64,000 nt of DNA. It comes from Sepioteuthis lessoniana (lineage: Eukaryota; Mollusca; Cephalopoda; Myopsida; Loliginidae). Position 1 is the first letter of the stretch. The number at the start of each line of letters is the position of its first letter. This document shows positions 51,172 through 61,168 of the stretch, one piece after another. Position numbers and translations under genes: made by a program. Under the pieces are notes generated by a model. That model was given only the letters and a program-made list of their open reading frames with translations. It was not told the origin of the DNA and did not search any database. The stretch covers positions 25,980,086-26,044,085 of the forward strand of contig OY757939.1 of assembly GCA_963585895.1 (NCBI GenBank), in the 5' to 3' direction.

Positions 51172-51388
51172 TGACCTTAGTTGAGGGGGACCCGAAGGCT
51201 CCATCAAGGTGTAGGGGAGGCGCTACTCCTTTCCCCTGGTTTGCCCCACTGTACCCTTGAAATGTGCCTTATAATGCTGAGTGTTAAGCAAGGAGGTATC
51301 AAGTACCATTTTTTGAGTCTTTGGTATGACTTGACTAGGGATTGAACCCCGGTCTCCCGAACACTCTAATCATTAGGCCAATGGCCTG
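51172..51388 (-). mobile_element. SINE-A, body shortened
   Basis: GTTGAGGGGGACCCGAAGGC, then directly CATCAAGGTGTAGGGGAGGC (a deletion), to the head CTCTAATCATTAGGCCAATG. Confidence 0.85.
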
Positions 51389-51504
51389 GTTATAAATAAA
51401 CTCATTGAATGTGACTAAATTTGGATATTTAATCATATTAACTTTTAGGGGTTTTTTTTCAGTCTAGCATTATAGATAAATAGTCGGATAAGAATGGTCA
51501 TATG

Positions 51505-51690
51505 AAGGTCAGGTGAAAAGTTCTTAGGCTGACCAAGATACTCTTATGGAATGTAACCAAACGAGGTTTATTTTTTAACATAGTCCGACAATCAGTCTGC
51601 ACATTTCTTCAAACAGTGTTGCAGTGTTTGTATCCCATTTGTCAAAAAGTCACTCAAAGCAGATATTATGCCATGTACTTTTAGCCCACC
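51505..51690 (-). mobile_element. mariner (GGTCAGCTGAAAAG family), 3' end
   Basis: AAGGTCAGGTGAAAAGTTCT (terminus), ACCAAGATACTCTTATGGAA, then minus-strand FLTNGIQTLQHCLKKCADWL and a DYVKK stop. Confidence 0.65.
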
Positions 51691-51699
51691 CTCAGTGGG

Positions 51700-52065
51700 G
51701 GTCGCAGTGACGAAGGGGCTAACGTGCTGAAGTACAAAAAACGATGATTCTAGAAAAGCCGGATTTAAGTCTGCTTGACGTTAGTGTTAGTTCTGCAAAT
51801 TTCTAAGGAAGAAAGTGACCGCGTATATTTTTAGCACACCCGATTAGTCAAGAAATGTGGTCGAGTGTTTTGATTTTTTTTTTTTTTTGTTGTTGGCTTT
51901 TCCCCAATTTTTTTAATTTAATAGGATACTTGTGTGGGCATTTTTTAAGGTTTTCTTTTGCGCCAAAATTTATCCATTTTTTCGAGAACTTTCTCTGACG
52001 AGAAAATCGCATCATTTCCTATAATGGATATACCATTAAACAAAGAAACCAAACCGAAACACCTT
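51700..52065 (+). mobile_element. SINE-B, damaged, with foreign middle
   Basis: Head-like GGGGTCGCAGTGACGAAGGG, GCTAACGTGCTGAAGT and tail AATGGATATACCATTAAACA, AAGAAACCAAACC. The middle does not match the family. Confidence 0.45.
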
Positions 52066-52079
52066 CATAGATAGATAGA

Positions 52080-52189
52080 TAAGAATGAATATATCAGGGT
52101 CAGCTGAAAAGTTTATAGCCTGACCAAGATACTCTAGTCGAAAGTGGATTCGTTTATTTTTTTAACATAGTCTCCTATATAATAATATT
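52080..52189 (-). mobile_element. mariner (GGTCAGCTGAAAAG family), terminal piece
   Basis: CAGGGTCAGCTGAAAAGTTT, ATAGCCTGACCAAGATACTC and TTTTTTTAACATAGTCTCC. Confidence 0.6.
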
Positions 52190-52315
52190 AGGTTTTGTGG
52201 TTTTGGTTTCTTTCTTTCGTTTTTTTTTTTATTTTTATTGGTATATCTACCTCCGTGGGTTATTTAATGCCAAGACCATTCTTGTAGAAGAACAATTGCG
52301 GTACTTTCTATAAGT
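52190..52315 (-). mobile_element. SINE-B, 3' part, split by RTE insertion
   Basis: TATTGGTATATCTACCTCCG, TTATTTAATGCCAAGACC, AGAACAATTGCGGTACTTTC. Continues at 52632 after the RTE piece. Confidence 0.8.
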
Positions 52316-52631
52316 CCTGGAGGCAACACCCCACAAAGCCCCAACCGTACGGCCACCTACCTCCCATTACGATAACTATCAAAGTTAGACGAACCAGACA
52401 TGCAGGACATTGCTGGAGAAGGAGGGTCGAGCTCAAAAGAGATGTTCTCCTTTGGACCCCCACATATGGCCGAGCAAAAGCAGGACGACCAGCTCGAACC
52501 TACGTACAGCAGCTTTGTGAAGATACGGGATGTAGCCCTAAGGACCTGCCAAAAGCGGTGAACGATAGGGAGGAATTGCTAGAAAGGGTCAGGATATCCG
52601 TTCTGGTGGTATGACATGATGATGATGATGA
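52316..52631 (+). mobile_element. RTE-type LINE, 3' end nested in SINE-B
   Basis: Encodes, with frame breaks, RRTRHAGHCWRRRVELKRDV-like residues, LLWTPTYGRAKAGRPARTYV and QQLCEDTGCSPKDLPKAVND, ending with (ATG)n (52614-52631). ACTTTCTAT (52303) and ACTATCTAT (52632) flank it and look like a diverged target duplication. Confidence 0.8.
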
Positions 52632-52768
52632 TGACTATCTATCTCATAGCTGAGAGGAATAAAAAGTTCATATCTTTCCCAAAGATATTGGTTCGAAATT
52701 GAACGTAATAGCACGATTACAACAATGTCACAGTCCAACACTTTAGCTATTACGCCAAGGGGACTTCA
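52632..52768 (-). mobile_element. SINE-B, 5' part after the RTE insertion
   Basis: ATCTCATAGCTGAGAGGAAT, ATTGGTTCGAAATTGAACGT, GCTATTACGCCAAGGGGAC (the head in reverse). Confidence 0.8.
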
Positions 52769-53308
52769 ATCCGGCATTCTAGAATCATCGTTTTTTATTT
52801 TTTTATTTTCTGGATCTTCCTAATATGTGTTTGAAATTTATTGCTTAAGATCCTTTTTTCTGAAACCCTCTATACGGAGGTACACGAGCTTAGACGAAGA
52901 CCTCCCTACAATAAAATATTGGCGGGAAGTGTACTTCCTCTCAAAGTCTCAATAGCTTCACAGTATAAATAGCAATCTAAGTAAACATTCCAGTCTCTGG
53001 CGGGTACGTAGTGGGATGATCAGACATTATATAGGGTGTTGTGACATCCCAGCGACTTTCTAGTTTCTCCATCAAATTCTATTGAAGTCGGCAAACGATC
53101 TAAGCAATCTGGTACGAAATGAAAACTGGCTCATCTTGTGATTCTGCTAGTTTAAACCAAGCAAGGCTGGCATATTGTTTTGAAGGGGGAAAACTTAGTA
53201 TTGCTCGGCCGAATTCACCCACCAACCTCGCAAAAAAAAATCAAATCTGTTATTTTCACAGATGTGATAGGACTGTTTGCTCTCCTTTGTAAGTAAAGCC
53301 TGTTAGTG

Positions 53309-53309
<1 letters not shown>
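52769..53309. other. unassigned
   Basis: The first 35 bp (ATTCTAGAATCATCGTTTTT) are the inverse of 51741-51777. The rest has no recognised feature. Confidence 0.4.

Positions 53310-53344
<35 letters not shown>
53310..53344. repeat. (TA)n microsatellite
   Basis: About 17 TA units. Confidence 0.95.
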
Positions 53345-53347
<3 letters not shown>

Positions 53348-54250
53348 CGTGAGAAGGAGCTTGAGTAGATTTAATTTCCACATAAAAATGTCCACTAAAA
53401 ACGTGAAGAATGTGTTCTGGTGTTGTTTATGGCAAATAAAATAAAATGATGACGTAAATGCACACGTCACAAAAACAGTGTTATAAAAAAGTTGTATACA
53501 AAAAAAAGATTGACTCATTGATTCATACTGATGATATGTCAACCCGTCAAGGGATACTTTATACCTAGAGGTTAAAGAATCGCGTTTATTGTACGTTCTT
53601 GTTCCTATTTTCTTGTGTATTTGTTTCCAAAGTGTTCTTTGCTCACAGTGATTGTTGTACTCCCTACATAATGGACGCGCCCTCTTCCACGTCAACGAGA
53701 ACACCAGACAGAGTACACCAATCAGCGCGCTTTCTTTTAGTCAGCGGCGCATTCTGTCCAGTTGGTGGGGCACAATCGACTGGCCGTCGCGCGTGCTGCA
53801 CGATTCGTTCGGGTGTGTCCCATCACTGTATATACCTCTAACTTCAGGGCGGGGGGCGTCCCACCAGGCTTTAAACCTCTTCGGAGGGATTGGGTTTATC
53901 ACCCGGCGCCTGTTCCATTTCGTCCGTCAGGTGTCGTTTACTAGCATGGCACATTTTTCAATGCCAAATTCCATTCCTATGTCCTATCTGTATATTCTAA
54001 ATGCGCATATTAGAGTTTCCAGTTCTTTTTCATTTTTTCGCAAACAGTTTTCTGTCGTCCATGCACATTAGGTGATTTATCTTTTCTTGCGATTTACTCA
54101 GTTTGTATCCGGCTGTGCATTTTCTGACTATGTGGTTAAGTGGCATCATGGCAATTATGAATGTAAGGGTGATAGAGCATCTCCTTGAAATATAACTCAG
54201 TGGACCCTCGCTTCAGCTAAACTTTTCTCTCCTGCTGTCAATTCAACTTC
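53345..54250. other. GC-/CpG-rich island with promoter-like motifs
   Basis: From about 53670 to 53945 the sequence is far richer in G+C and CpG than the rest. On the plus strand it holds ACACCAATCAGCGCGC (CCAAT-like, 53715), TGTATATACC (TATA-like, 53828) and GGGCGGGG (GC box, 53848). A 139-codon plus ORF (53652-54071) overlaps it, and an opposing 131-codon ORF (53704-53309) is shared weakly with 25.1 kb. No product recognised. It could be a gene promoter or part of an unknown element. Confidence 0.35.
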
Positions 54251-54279
54251 CTATGTTTACCTTGTTTTCTTTATTATTA

Positions 54280-54660
54280 TAATTATTATTATTATTATAC
54301 TTCTTGCAAGTTTTTCACACCATTGTTAGCTAATGTTCTTCCACTGGAGTCCAAGTGACAGCAAGTCTGCTCAGATCTTCAGGCTCCTCTTCATATTCTA
54401 GCCGATCTTAACAATGCCGTAGCTCGGATGGTCTCGATTTGTCCTCCAATTTCTAGCTCCATCAGCCCCCTTTTCAAGCCTTTGGAGACCGCTCCAAGCG
54501 CGCCAATTACATTTAGTATTACCTTCACTCTCCTGTTGCACAGCTTTTTTAGTTCTCTGGTAAGATCGAAGTGCTCGTCTCTTCACTTTCCTTATTATTA
54601 TTATTATTATTCGTTTGTTTGTTTGTTCGTCATCCCTCCGTCGGCATCGATCCTTTTTAC
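54280..54660 (-). mobile_element. R4/Dong-like LINE, 3' end
   Basis: (ATT)n at 54277-54299, then CACACCATTGTTAGCTAATG, TCTTCCACTGGAGTCCAAGT and the GCCAATTACATTTAGTATTA block. The TTATTATTATTATTATTCG run at 54593 ends it. Confidence 0.75.
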
Positions 54661-55000
54661 TATCTTCTCGCAGCAAAGTTTGAAAATGTCAATATGCTGC
54701 ATAAACGGCTGTAAATATGGCACCGGAAAGCATTGAGATAGAAGGAGAATAACGAGTGTAAGGAAGTGAAGAGGTTACAATCACATCATATTTTGTCCAC
54801 GTTTCCCCTTCTCGACTTTAAAGGCAACAACTCCTCAAGTTGGAGAGCTAATATTAAGCAAAGTCAAAGGGTATTGTAGTTCAGGTGATGACTATGTGCA
54901 CACCTCACAGAAAAACACACGCTGAAACATAAAATTATTGGCAGTATATAAAATCATTGACCCGCTTGGGATTTTTTCATTATATATGTATATATAAGTT
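54661..55000. other. unassigned
   Basis: Nothing recognised. Confidence 0.4.
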
Positions 55001-55002
55001 GT

Positions 55003-55217
55003 AAAGTTGGCGACCTTAGTCGAGGGTGACCCGAAGGCTCCCTTTTCGATAGCTACAACACCAATGTGTTGGGGAGGGTGCTACTCCTTTCCCTGGATTG
55101 CTCCACTTTACCCTTGATACGTACCTTATAGTGCTGAGTGTTAAGCAAGGAAACATCAAGTACCATTTTTTGAGTCTTTGATATGACTCGACCTGGGCGA
55201 ACACTCTACTAATTAAT
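55003..55217 (-). mobile_element. SINE-A, box B lost
   Basis: AAAGTTGGCGACCTTAGTCG to CTCGACCTGGGCGAACACTC. The box-B section between CTGG and GCGAA is deleted. Confidence 0.85.
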
Positions 55218-55249
55218 ATATATATTCTTTTTTTTCATTATATATATAT

Positions 55250-55735
55250 ATATACTGGTGTGAATCAAAAGTTTTCATAATGTTTTCTTGATTTATTTCC
55301 TTTGATATTCTAGTTACAGAAAAAGTAGCCTAGCATTGAAAGTAGAGGTCATCGTATAACACCGTTTAAGGTTACCTTTCTGTCAGTTCTTTTATGCCAC
55401 ACTGATACAAGTTCCTGTCCTTGGATTCGATGAACTTCTTCCCAGAAACCTCCAACTCCTCTCAGTTGTTGAACGTCGCAACTGTTAGAAGAGAACTATG
55501 AATCGGAACATGTAATGATCCGAGGAAGCAAGGTTCGGGCTGGATGCAGGATGAAACCAAATTTTTGCCTGTTCTTTTATCCCACACTGATACCAGTTCT
55601 TGTTTTTGGATTCGAAGAGTTTCTTCACTGAAGATCCGACCATTGATTAATTGTTGAAGCATCTCGAGTCATTAGTGAAGGAAGTAAAAACTCGGGGAAG
55701 TTCGGTCCAAACTAAATGCTACAAGCAACATCAGA
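55250..55735 (-). other. coding-like duplicated segment, unrecognised
   Basis: Two direct copies about 187 bp apart (55380-55450 and 55567-55637) share CTTTTATCCCACACTGATAC and TTGGATTCGA. On the minus strand both read LQQL....EE..RIQ.QELVSVW.KRT in frame. The longer ORF (55662-55462) is MLQQLINGRIFSEETLRIQK... Purifying constraint is possible but I know no matching family. It may be a DNA-transposon remnant. Confidence 0.35.
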
Positions 55736-55759
55736 TCAATTGAACCAGATTCCTTGACT

Positions 55760-56210
55760 TTATTCCGGTTTGTTCGATTTTGGTTTGGTTTGGTTGGGTT
55801 TTATGGCATATCAACCATTGTAGGTTAATGCCAAATCTATTTTTATGCATAAAAACAGTTCTACCTCAAACGATTCAGTTTAACCTTATTACACAGATTA
55901 AATGTCAAAAGCAATTCTATTTTAAACAATTCAGTTTAGCATAAGTACAGTTAAAATGTAAAACAGTTCTATTCGACCCATAGATAGGACCCTATCAGGT
56001 GCTACCACTCCAGGCCAGAGTGGACTAGGGAGCGATGGGAATTTAAGGGGTACTCGACTTTTCCCAAAGCTCCAGCTTTACTATAGGCTCACAATTAGAT
56101 TTTTTAATGTCATACCCAGAACACTCGTTTTGGTGGTGGTGGTGGTGGTGGGGTCTTACTCCTATGCAGAGATGCAGTGTATTTTACAGCCCCAGCCAAC
56201 TGGGCCACGG
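55760..56210 (-). mobile_element. repeat D, near full length
   Basis: Tail GGTTTGGTTGGGTTTTATGG and the TAGGTTAATGCCAAATC region, ATAGATAGGACCCTATCAGG, a (GGT)n-expanded segment at 56131-56150, and the 5' end CCCCAGCCAACTGGGCCA. Confidence 0.85.
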
Positions 56211-56214
56211 TTAA

Positions 56215-56510
56215 TCTTGCGTTGTCTTGCTGCGGAACAGGATTTTTGCAGCGCAATGACATCTTTTAGCTGAGATTTGATCTGATAAAACAATTCGTTC
56301 CAAAAATATACTACTCTATGAGCAAAACGTTTCAATAGGTTCATAAAAATAGTTTTTGAAATATGCTTTGACAGTACATTACCAATTCAAGGAAAATTAC
56401 CGAATCCGAAAAAAATTCCATAATTAGAAATCCCATTTGTTATTTTGAAAATTTCAAATAGATCACCCGTCTATCTTCTTTCTAGAAAAGTTGTTAATTC
56501 TAATTTCTCC
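56215..56510 (-). mobile_element. CR1-like LINE, ORF2 C-terminal end
   Basis: Minus strand: LTTFLERRRRGDLFEIFKIT-like residues with NGISNYGIFF near 56500-56420, then MNLLKRFAHRVVYFWNELFY and QIKSQLKDV. This is the LxERRLRGDLIEVYKI..FF..RVVNxWNxLP pattern at the end of CR1/L2-type LINE ORFs. Split from its upstream part by SINE-B. Confidence 0.7.
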
Positions 56511-56748
56511 CTCGTGGTGTAATGGTTAAAGCGATGGACCGCGGAATCGTTGTAAGCGCGTTCGTATTCCAATTGGGCTATTACGTTCACTTTCGGGCAA
56601 ATACCCTTGGGAAAGGTATGAACCCCCTTATCCTCCCAGCTATGGGTTAAGTAGTACCACTACTGTTCTTCTAGGAGAATGGCTTTGGCATTAGATAACC
56701 TACAAAGGTTGATATGCCATTAAACAAAGAAACCAAAGCAAACCCGTA
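56511..56748 (+). mobile_element. SINE-B, full length, inserted in a CR1-like LINE
   Basis: Head CTCGTGGTGTAATGGTTAAA, box-B region GCGTTCGTATTCCAATTGG (weakened), body AGCTATGGGTTAAGTAGTAC, tail GGCATTAGATAACCTACAAA and GATATGCCATTAAACAAAGA. Confidence 0.9.
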
Positions 56749-56985
56749 TTCCCCTGGTGTTGTAATCTTTTACACTTTTTTAAATCATTTTTGTCGCTGT
56801 TTTTGTATGGCCTCTACACTTCCATATCTAGACACTGAAGCCTTGTCCTGAGTACAAAATTCTATATGAGGTCTTATTAAGGTGTTTAAAACAACATTTG
56901 GCTTTCTTGCAATAATTTTTCTAACCATCCATTTGTTCTCGATACAACAAACAAAATATGACATCAATCTGAAAAAAAAGTTGTG
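56749..56985 (-). mobile_element. CR1-like LINE, ORF2 thumb region
   Basis: Minus strand: KWMVRKIIARKPNVVLNTLI, RPHIEFCTQDKASVSRYGSV, EAIQKQRQK. The SLVRPHLEYC.QAW....K....EAVQR pattern of CR1/L2-type LINEs. Continues at 56510. Confidence 0.7.
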
Positions 56986-57004
56986 ACAACCAAGTAACTA
57001 GTTC

Positions 57005-57180
57005 GTAAACCTACTCTATTTTAGTAGCATTCTCATCAGTCATTGTGAATAAACAGTTTTCATTTAGTAAGATTAGTTTAGCACAAGTGGCACACGGTGC
57101 GAATCTAACTTACAAACAATAGTCCACTGAGCTAGTTCTCTAACCATTACACTGCATTCTTATTGTCGTAAAATCCTTTG
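57005..57180 (-). mobile_element. tRNA-derived SINE, further family or diverged
   Basis: Minus strand: GAATGCAGTGTAATGGTTAG, AGAACTAGCTCAGTGG, GTAAGTTAGATTCGCACCGT (box B weak), then GTGCCACTTGTGCTAAACTA. Similar in head to SINE-C. Confidence 0.5.
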
Positions 57181-57670
57181 CCGTGCTACATAAATCAAAT
57201 CACTTCACCGAACGTACATTTGGCAAGGAATATTTTTGACAACCTCCTGGAGATACAATAAGTAGTGAACAGCGAGTTTTATGCAGGCTGTTCAGCTTGT
57301 TTACTACTCTTAGTTAGAGTAGCTCCTTGGGAGACGAGAGCGCACTTAACGGGTCAAAAATTGAACAAATATTTACCTCAGATTTATTTTGAAATACTAT
57401 ATATTGCCTTCCTTAAAAATACATCCTCTGGCATTTAAAAATTCACGTAAATTTTGCTGAACTAGCCGACCTAAAGAATAAAGTCGATTGCAAGATTTTT
57501 TTATTTCGAATCTAACATTCGAGGATCTTTCAAAAAATTCAAGACTTCAACAAGATTATACATTTGTCACACACCTCTCAACTTTGTCTGGGGCTCATCT
57601 GCACAAAAGTTAAGACAGAAGTCTGAATTAGTTTTTTCTAGTTTTACTACAGAAAAAATGTTCAGCTATG
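57181..57670. other. unassigned, low-repeat stretch
   Basis: Nothing recognised. Confidence 0.4.
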
Positions 57671-57674
57671 GCTC

Positions 57675-57893
57675 TTCTTTTCGGCTGAGGTAAAAACTGC
57701 CGAGGCCTTCCTTGTAGAATAGCAGTAGTGGTACTATTTTACCCATAGCTTGGGTGGGGGCGGATAAGAGGGTTCATACTTTTCCTAAGAATATCAGTCC
57801 GAACGCGAGCCTAATATCACGACTGGAGTTCGAACTCGCTCAATACGATGTCGAAGTCTTCTACATTAGCCACTACGCCACAGAGACCTCTCT
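57675..57893 (-). mobile_element. SINE-B, near full length
   Basis: CCGAGGCCTTCCTTGTAGAA, body, GACTGGAGTTCGAACTCGCT (box B) and TTAGCCACTACGCCACAGAG (box A, reversed). Confidence 0.85.
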
Positions 57894-57989
57894 CCTTAGT
57901 GATTTGTGAAGGACCGTCGTAATTCCTGTAATTTCTTTTAGTTTCAGCCATTCTTTTTTTGATCAGAATATAGTAGTTATATAACACTG

Positions 57990-58350
57990 AAATTGAGCTG
58001 CGCTGACCTAGCATAATTCTGAGATGGGTGACCATTTTGCAGCAGCGGGTACTGTAAAAGAAACTGAGGTCATCGTGACAGACTAACCAAAACATAGTAG
58101 ATAACAATGAGAATGTACTAAAGTTAAGCAATGATGGCCATGTTCTCTTTTTCGATGGGTGACCACTTAAATGTAAACAATCTTCGGTCAGTGTGACAGG
58201 TTAAGCTAAGCTTAGTGAATAACAACTATAATATGGTAACTAAAAACTTCGATTCTTGTCGGAACACCAAAGTTAAGCAACAATGACTTTGTACAATTCT
58301 GAAATGGGTGACCACTTCAAAACAGCGGGTACTTTAAGTAATCTTAGAAC
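57990..58350 (+). repeat. 5S rRNA-like degenerate tandem, three units
   Basis: GAGATGGGTGACCATTTTGC (58021), CGATGGGTGACCACTTAAAT (58153) and GAAATGGGTGACCACTTCAA (58301) match box C of 5S rRNA genes. AAAGTTAAGCAA precedes units two and three, as box A does in 5S. Units one and three end AGCAGCGGGTACTGTAA or AACAGCGGGTACTTTAA, like the 3' stem of 5S. Unit spacing is 131 and about 149 bp, with a shared spacer (GACAGACTAACC/GACAGGTTAAGC, then TAGTGAATAACAA). All are too diverged to be functional 5S RNA. Either a 5S-derived SINE cluster or a decayed 5S array. Confidence 0.6.
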
Positions 58351-58399
58351 TAAGCTTAGTTAAAAAAACATTTAAAAAGCAGTATACGGGATGAGCCAT

Positions 58400-58620
58400 A
58401 AATAAATTCGTCCCAAGCAATAGTTTAAGCGCTATCGTTAGTAACCAAGTTCGATCTCCAGTTGGGCAGTTATGCTCACTTTCGTACCTATAACCGAGGG
58501 AAAGACAAGAACTCACTAATCTACCACAAGTAATGGATTAAATAGTTCTATAATCATCCTTCTACAAGGATGGCTTTAACATTAAATAACCGACAAAGGT
58601 AGATATGCCATTAAAAAGTT
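58400..58620 (+). mobile_element. SINE-B, head degraded
   Basis: CCAAGTTCGATCTCCAGTTG (box B), TGGATTAAATAGTTC, tail GGCTTTAACATTAAATAACC and GTAGATATGCCATTAAAAAG. Confidence 0.8.
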
Positions 58621-58741
58621 AATTTTCTTCTAAAATAACTTTACATGTTTTTTAATAAAGTTTTTTTTCCTCTAATCCAAATGTACCAAAATATTGTCAT
58701 TCGTCGTGGAACATTTTAAAACCAAAACGAATATAATTATG

Positions 58742-58932
58742 TTCTATTTTTTACCAAATACTACTTCATTAAAACTCTGGAATAAATGGCCAACATGTTC
58801 ACAAAACCTATCTTTGAGATTCATTTTCAGTTTAAGAAACAAGAACTCGTATAGAGCCAAGTAAGGTAAGTTTGGAAGATGCTGCACTTGCAAAAACTTG
58901 TGCTTCAACAGAAATTGCAGATGGAGAAGTAT
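58742..58932 (-). mobile_element. mariner, C-terminal fragment
   Basis: Minus strand: LPNLPYLALYEFLFLKLKMN, LKDRFCEHVGHLFQSF. Resembles PYSPDLAPCDFFLFPKLK, with the SPD turn lost and the catalytic Asp replaced (LYE for PCD). Confidence 0.5.
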
Positions 58933-59033
58933 CGAAACGACAACCAAAAAGTATATATATATATATATCACTTCCAGTCGCATATCGATAGAATTCTTTT
59001 TCTTCTATTTAATTTCATTCTCTTTCCCTTCGT

Positions 59034-59226
59034 TTCTTTCTTTCTTTCTTTCTCTCTCTCTCTCTCTCTCTCTATCTATCAATCTTTCTCTCTTACTCGT
59101 TATATATATACATATATATACGTGTGTGTGTGTGTGTGTGTGTGTGTGGTTACTTGTGAATCTAAAAAGTAAGCTCCAAACATTTACTAATCCAACATAG
59201 ATAGATAGATAGATAGATAGATAGAT
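59034..59226. repeat. compound microsatellites (CTTT/CT, TA, GT, GATA)
   Basis: CT at 59051-59074, TA at 59101-59120, GT at 59122-59148, GATA at 59197-59226. Confidence 0.95.
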
Positions 59227-59359
59227 CGATAGATTTCAAGCAATAAAACTGAGTTTATCTGTTTATAAGTGTGTTTTTGCACACATTTATATGGTTTCTA
59301 GTATTCTTATATAATACGAAAAGATTTTCAGATAGATCTATTTAACCTATAGATTGATT

Positions 59360-59910
59360 TGGTTTCTTTACTTAATGGCATATCAAACTTCGTGGTACTA
59401 TTTAACCCTTAGCTGGGAATAGAGAGGATAGAAAAAGCATAAACAACAATATCATAAATACTAGGAACCTACGAGAATAGATTGTTTGGTTTGGTTTGGT
59501 TTGGTTACTTTGTTGAATGGTATATAAACCTTCATGGGTTATTTAATTCCAAAGCCATTGTGGTAGAAGAACAGTAGTGGTACTATTTAACCCATTGCTG
59601 GTAATAGAGAGGATAGAAAAAGCATAAACAACAATATCATTAATGTTAGAAGCAGATGAAGATAGACGGTTTGGATTGATTTGGTTACTTTTTTAATGGT
59701 ATATCAACCGTCATAAGTAATTTAATACCAAAGCTATCACTGCAGAAGAAATGTAGTGGTGCTATTTAATCCATAGCAAGAAGGATTAGGAAGTTCATGC
59801 CTTTATCAAGGGAATTCGTCCGAAAGTGAATGTAATTGTACAACTGGAATTCAAATGTTCTTTAAAAATGTTACATTCTAGCTCGTTAGCCACTACTTCA
59901 CGGGGAATCC
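59360..59910 (-). mobile_element. three SINE-B copies or parts in a row
   Basis: Tails start at about 59365, 59490 and 59675 (GGTTTCTTTACTTAATGGCA, GGTTACTTTGTTGAATGGTA, GGTTACTTTTTTAATGGTAT). The first two share a foreign stretch, GAGAGGATAGAAAAAGCATA with AACAACAATATCAT, so one block of about 180 bp was locally duplicated. The third is the most complete and reaches TCGTTAGCCACTACTTCACG (box A, reversed). Confidence 0.75.
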
Positions 59911-59924
59911 CCTCCACTCCAAAT

Positions 59925-60095
59925 TGGGATGTAAACGTCACAACCATTCCAGATCAAAGTTGGTCTGGGAGTAATTGTAATGAAGGTGTAGTCTACAATC
60001 CCCGGAGCTCTATAAATGGAACCTCATCACCTGATACAGTATCATACCGAGGACGCCCATTGTTTGTGGGTGGTGTCTTACCCCTCAGCTGAGAG
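59925..60095 (-). mobile_element. repeat D, 5' half fragment
   Basis: CCATTCCAGATCAAAGTTGG, CTGGGAGTAATTGTAATGAA and ACCTCATCACCTGATACAGT blocks, diverged. Confidence 0.65.
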
Positions 60096-60478
60096 CTTGA
60101 TGAAAGAAAGCTGTGACAGTAATTAATAATGCGTAATGATTCATCAAAAAATCCAAAGACGATTATGTTTGATCAACAAAATTGTCGTTTAAAATGTTAA
60201 TCCTAATCGCTGAATGATAATCTGTGAGTTACGATAAGCAGGTTTTAATTAATAATTGACAGATTGAGCATTTATCTATTTAATGATAAATAAAAAGTTG
60301 CCATTTATTAATCAGAGGAAGAAAGAAAGAAGCTCGTAAAAGAAAGAAAGAAAGAAGGAAAGAAAGAAGGACAGAAAGAAAATATATTCTCGTGTATAGG
60401 AATAAAATGAGTATATTCAATTAAGGAAGAAAGAAACAAACAAACAAACAAACGAGCCCGGCAAAAACACATATATAG
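60096..60478. other. unassigned, with (AAAG)n tract
   Basis: Purine-rich AAGAAAGAAAG run at 60335-60381; otherwise AT-rich, nothing recognised. Confidence 0.5.
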
Positions 60479-60479
60479 A

Positions 60480-60985
60480 AACAAGGCTAACGAAGGCATG
60501 AATAGCTATCGATAGGCTCTCGATCATATGGAAATCAGACCTGACCGATAAAATGAAACGCAGTTTCCTCCCGGCAGCGGTCGTATCGATACTACTATAT
60601 GGATGCACTACTTGGATGCTAACTAAACAGCTGAAGAAGAAGCTAGACGGCAATTACACAAGAATGTTGCAAGCAATATTAAACGGTAATATCCTACAAG
60701 GCACCAACTATACGGCTACCTGTCTCCCATCTCGAAAACTATCCAAGTTAAACGAACCAGACACGCAGGACACTGCTGGAGAAGCAAGGACGAGCTCATA
60801 AGTGACTTACTCCTATGGACCCCCGCATATGGCCAAGCAAAAGCAGGACGACCAGCTCAAACATACATACAGCAGCTATGTGAGGATACGGGATGTAACC
60901 CTGAAGACCTGCCAGAGGCGAAAATGATAGGGAGAAGTGGCGAGAGAGGGTCAGGGATATCCGTGCTAGCGGCATGACACGATTA

Positions 60986-60987
<2 letters not shown>
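60480..60987 (+). mobile_element. RTE-type LINE, 3' end (best copy)
   Basis: From 60503: AIDRLSIIWKSDLTDKMKRS, FLPAAVVSILLYGCTTWMLT, KQLKKKLDGNYTRMLQAIL, then after a frame break TATCLPSRKLSKLNEPDTQD. Further pieces match LLWTPAYGQAKAGRPAQTYI and QQLCEDTGCNPEDLPEA. This is the conserved C-terminal region of RTE-clade ORFs. The (ATG)n tail is reduced and replaced by (TA)n. Confidence 0.85.

Positions 60988-61036
<49 letters not shown>
60988..61036. repeat. (TA)n microsatellite
   Basis: About 24 TA units. Confidence 0.95.
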
Positions 61037-61039
<3 letters not shown>

Positions 61040-61132
61040 CTCTACCATTGATATTGAACACAATTTAACAATACTGCAACCTTTGGTCCCTCATTAACTC
61101 ACAAAGTGAACTTGTAAGGAACATAAACTTTT

Positions 61133-61134
<2 letters not shown>

Positions 61135-61168
<34 letters not shown>

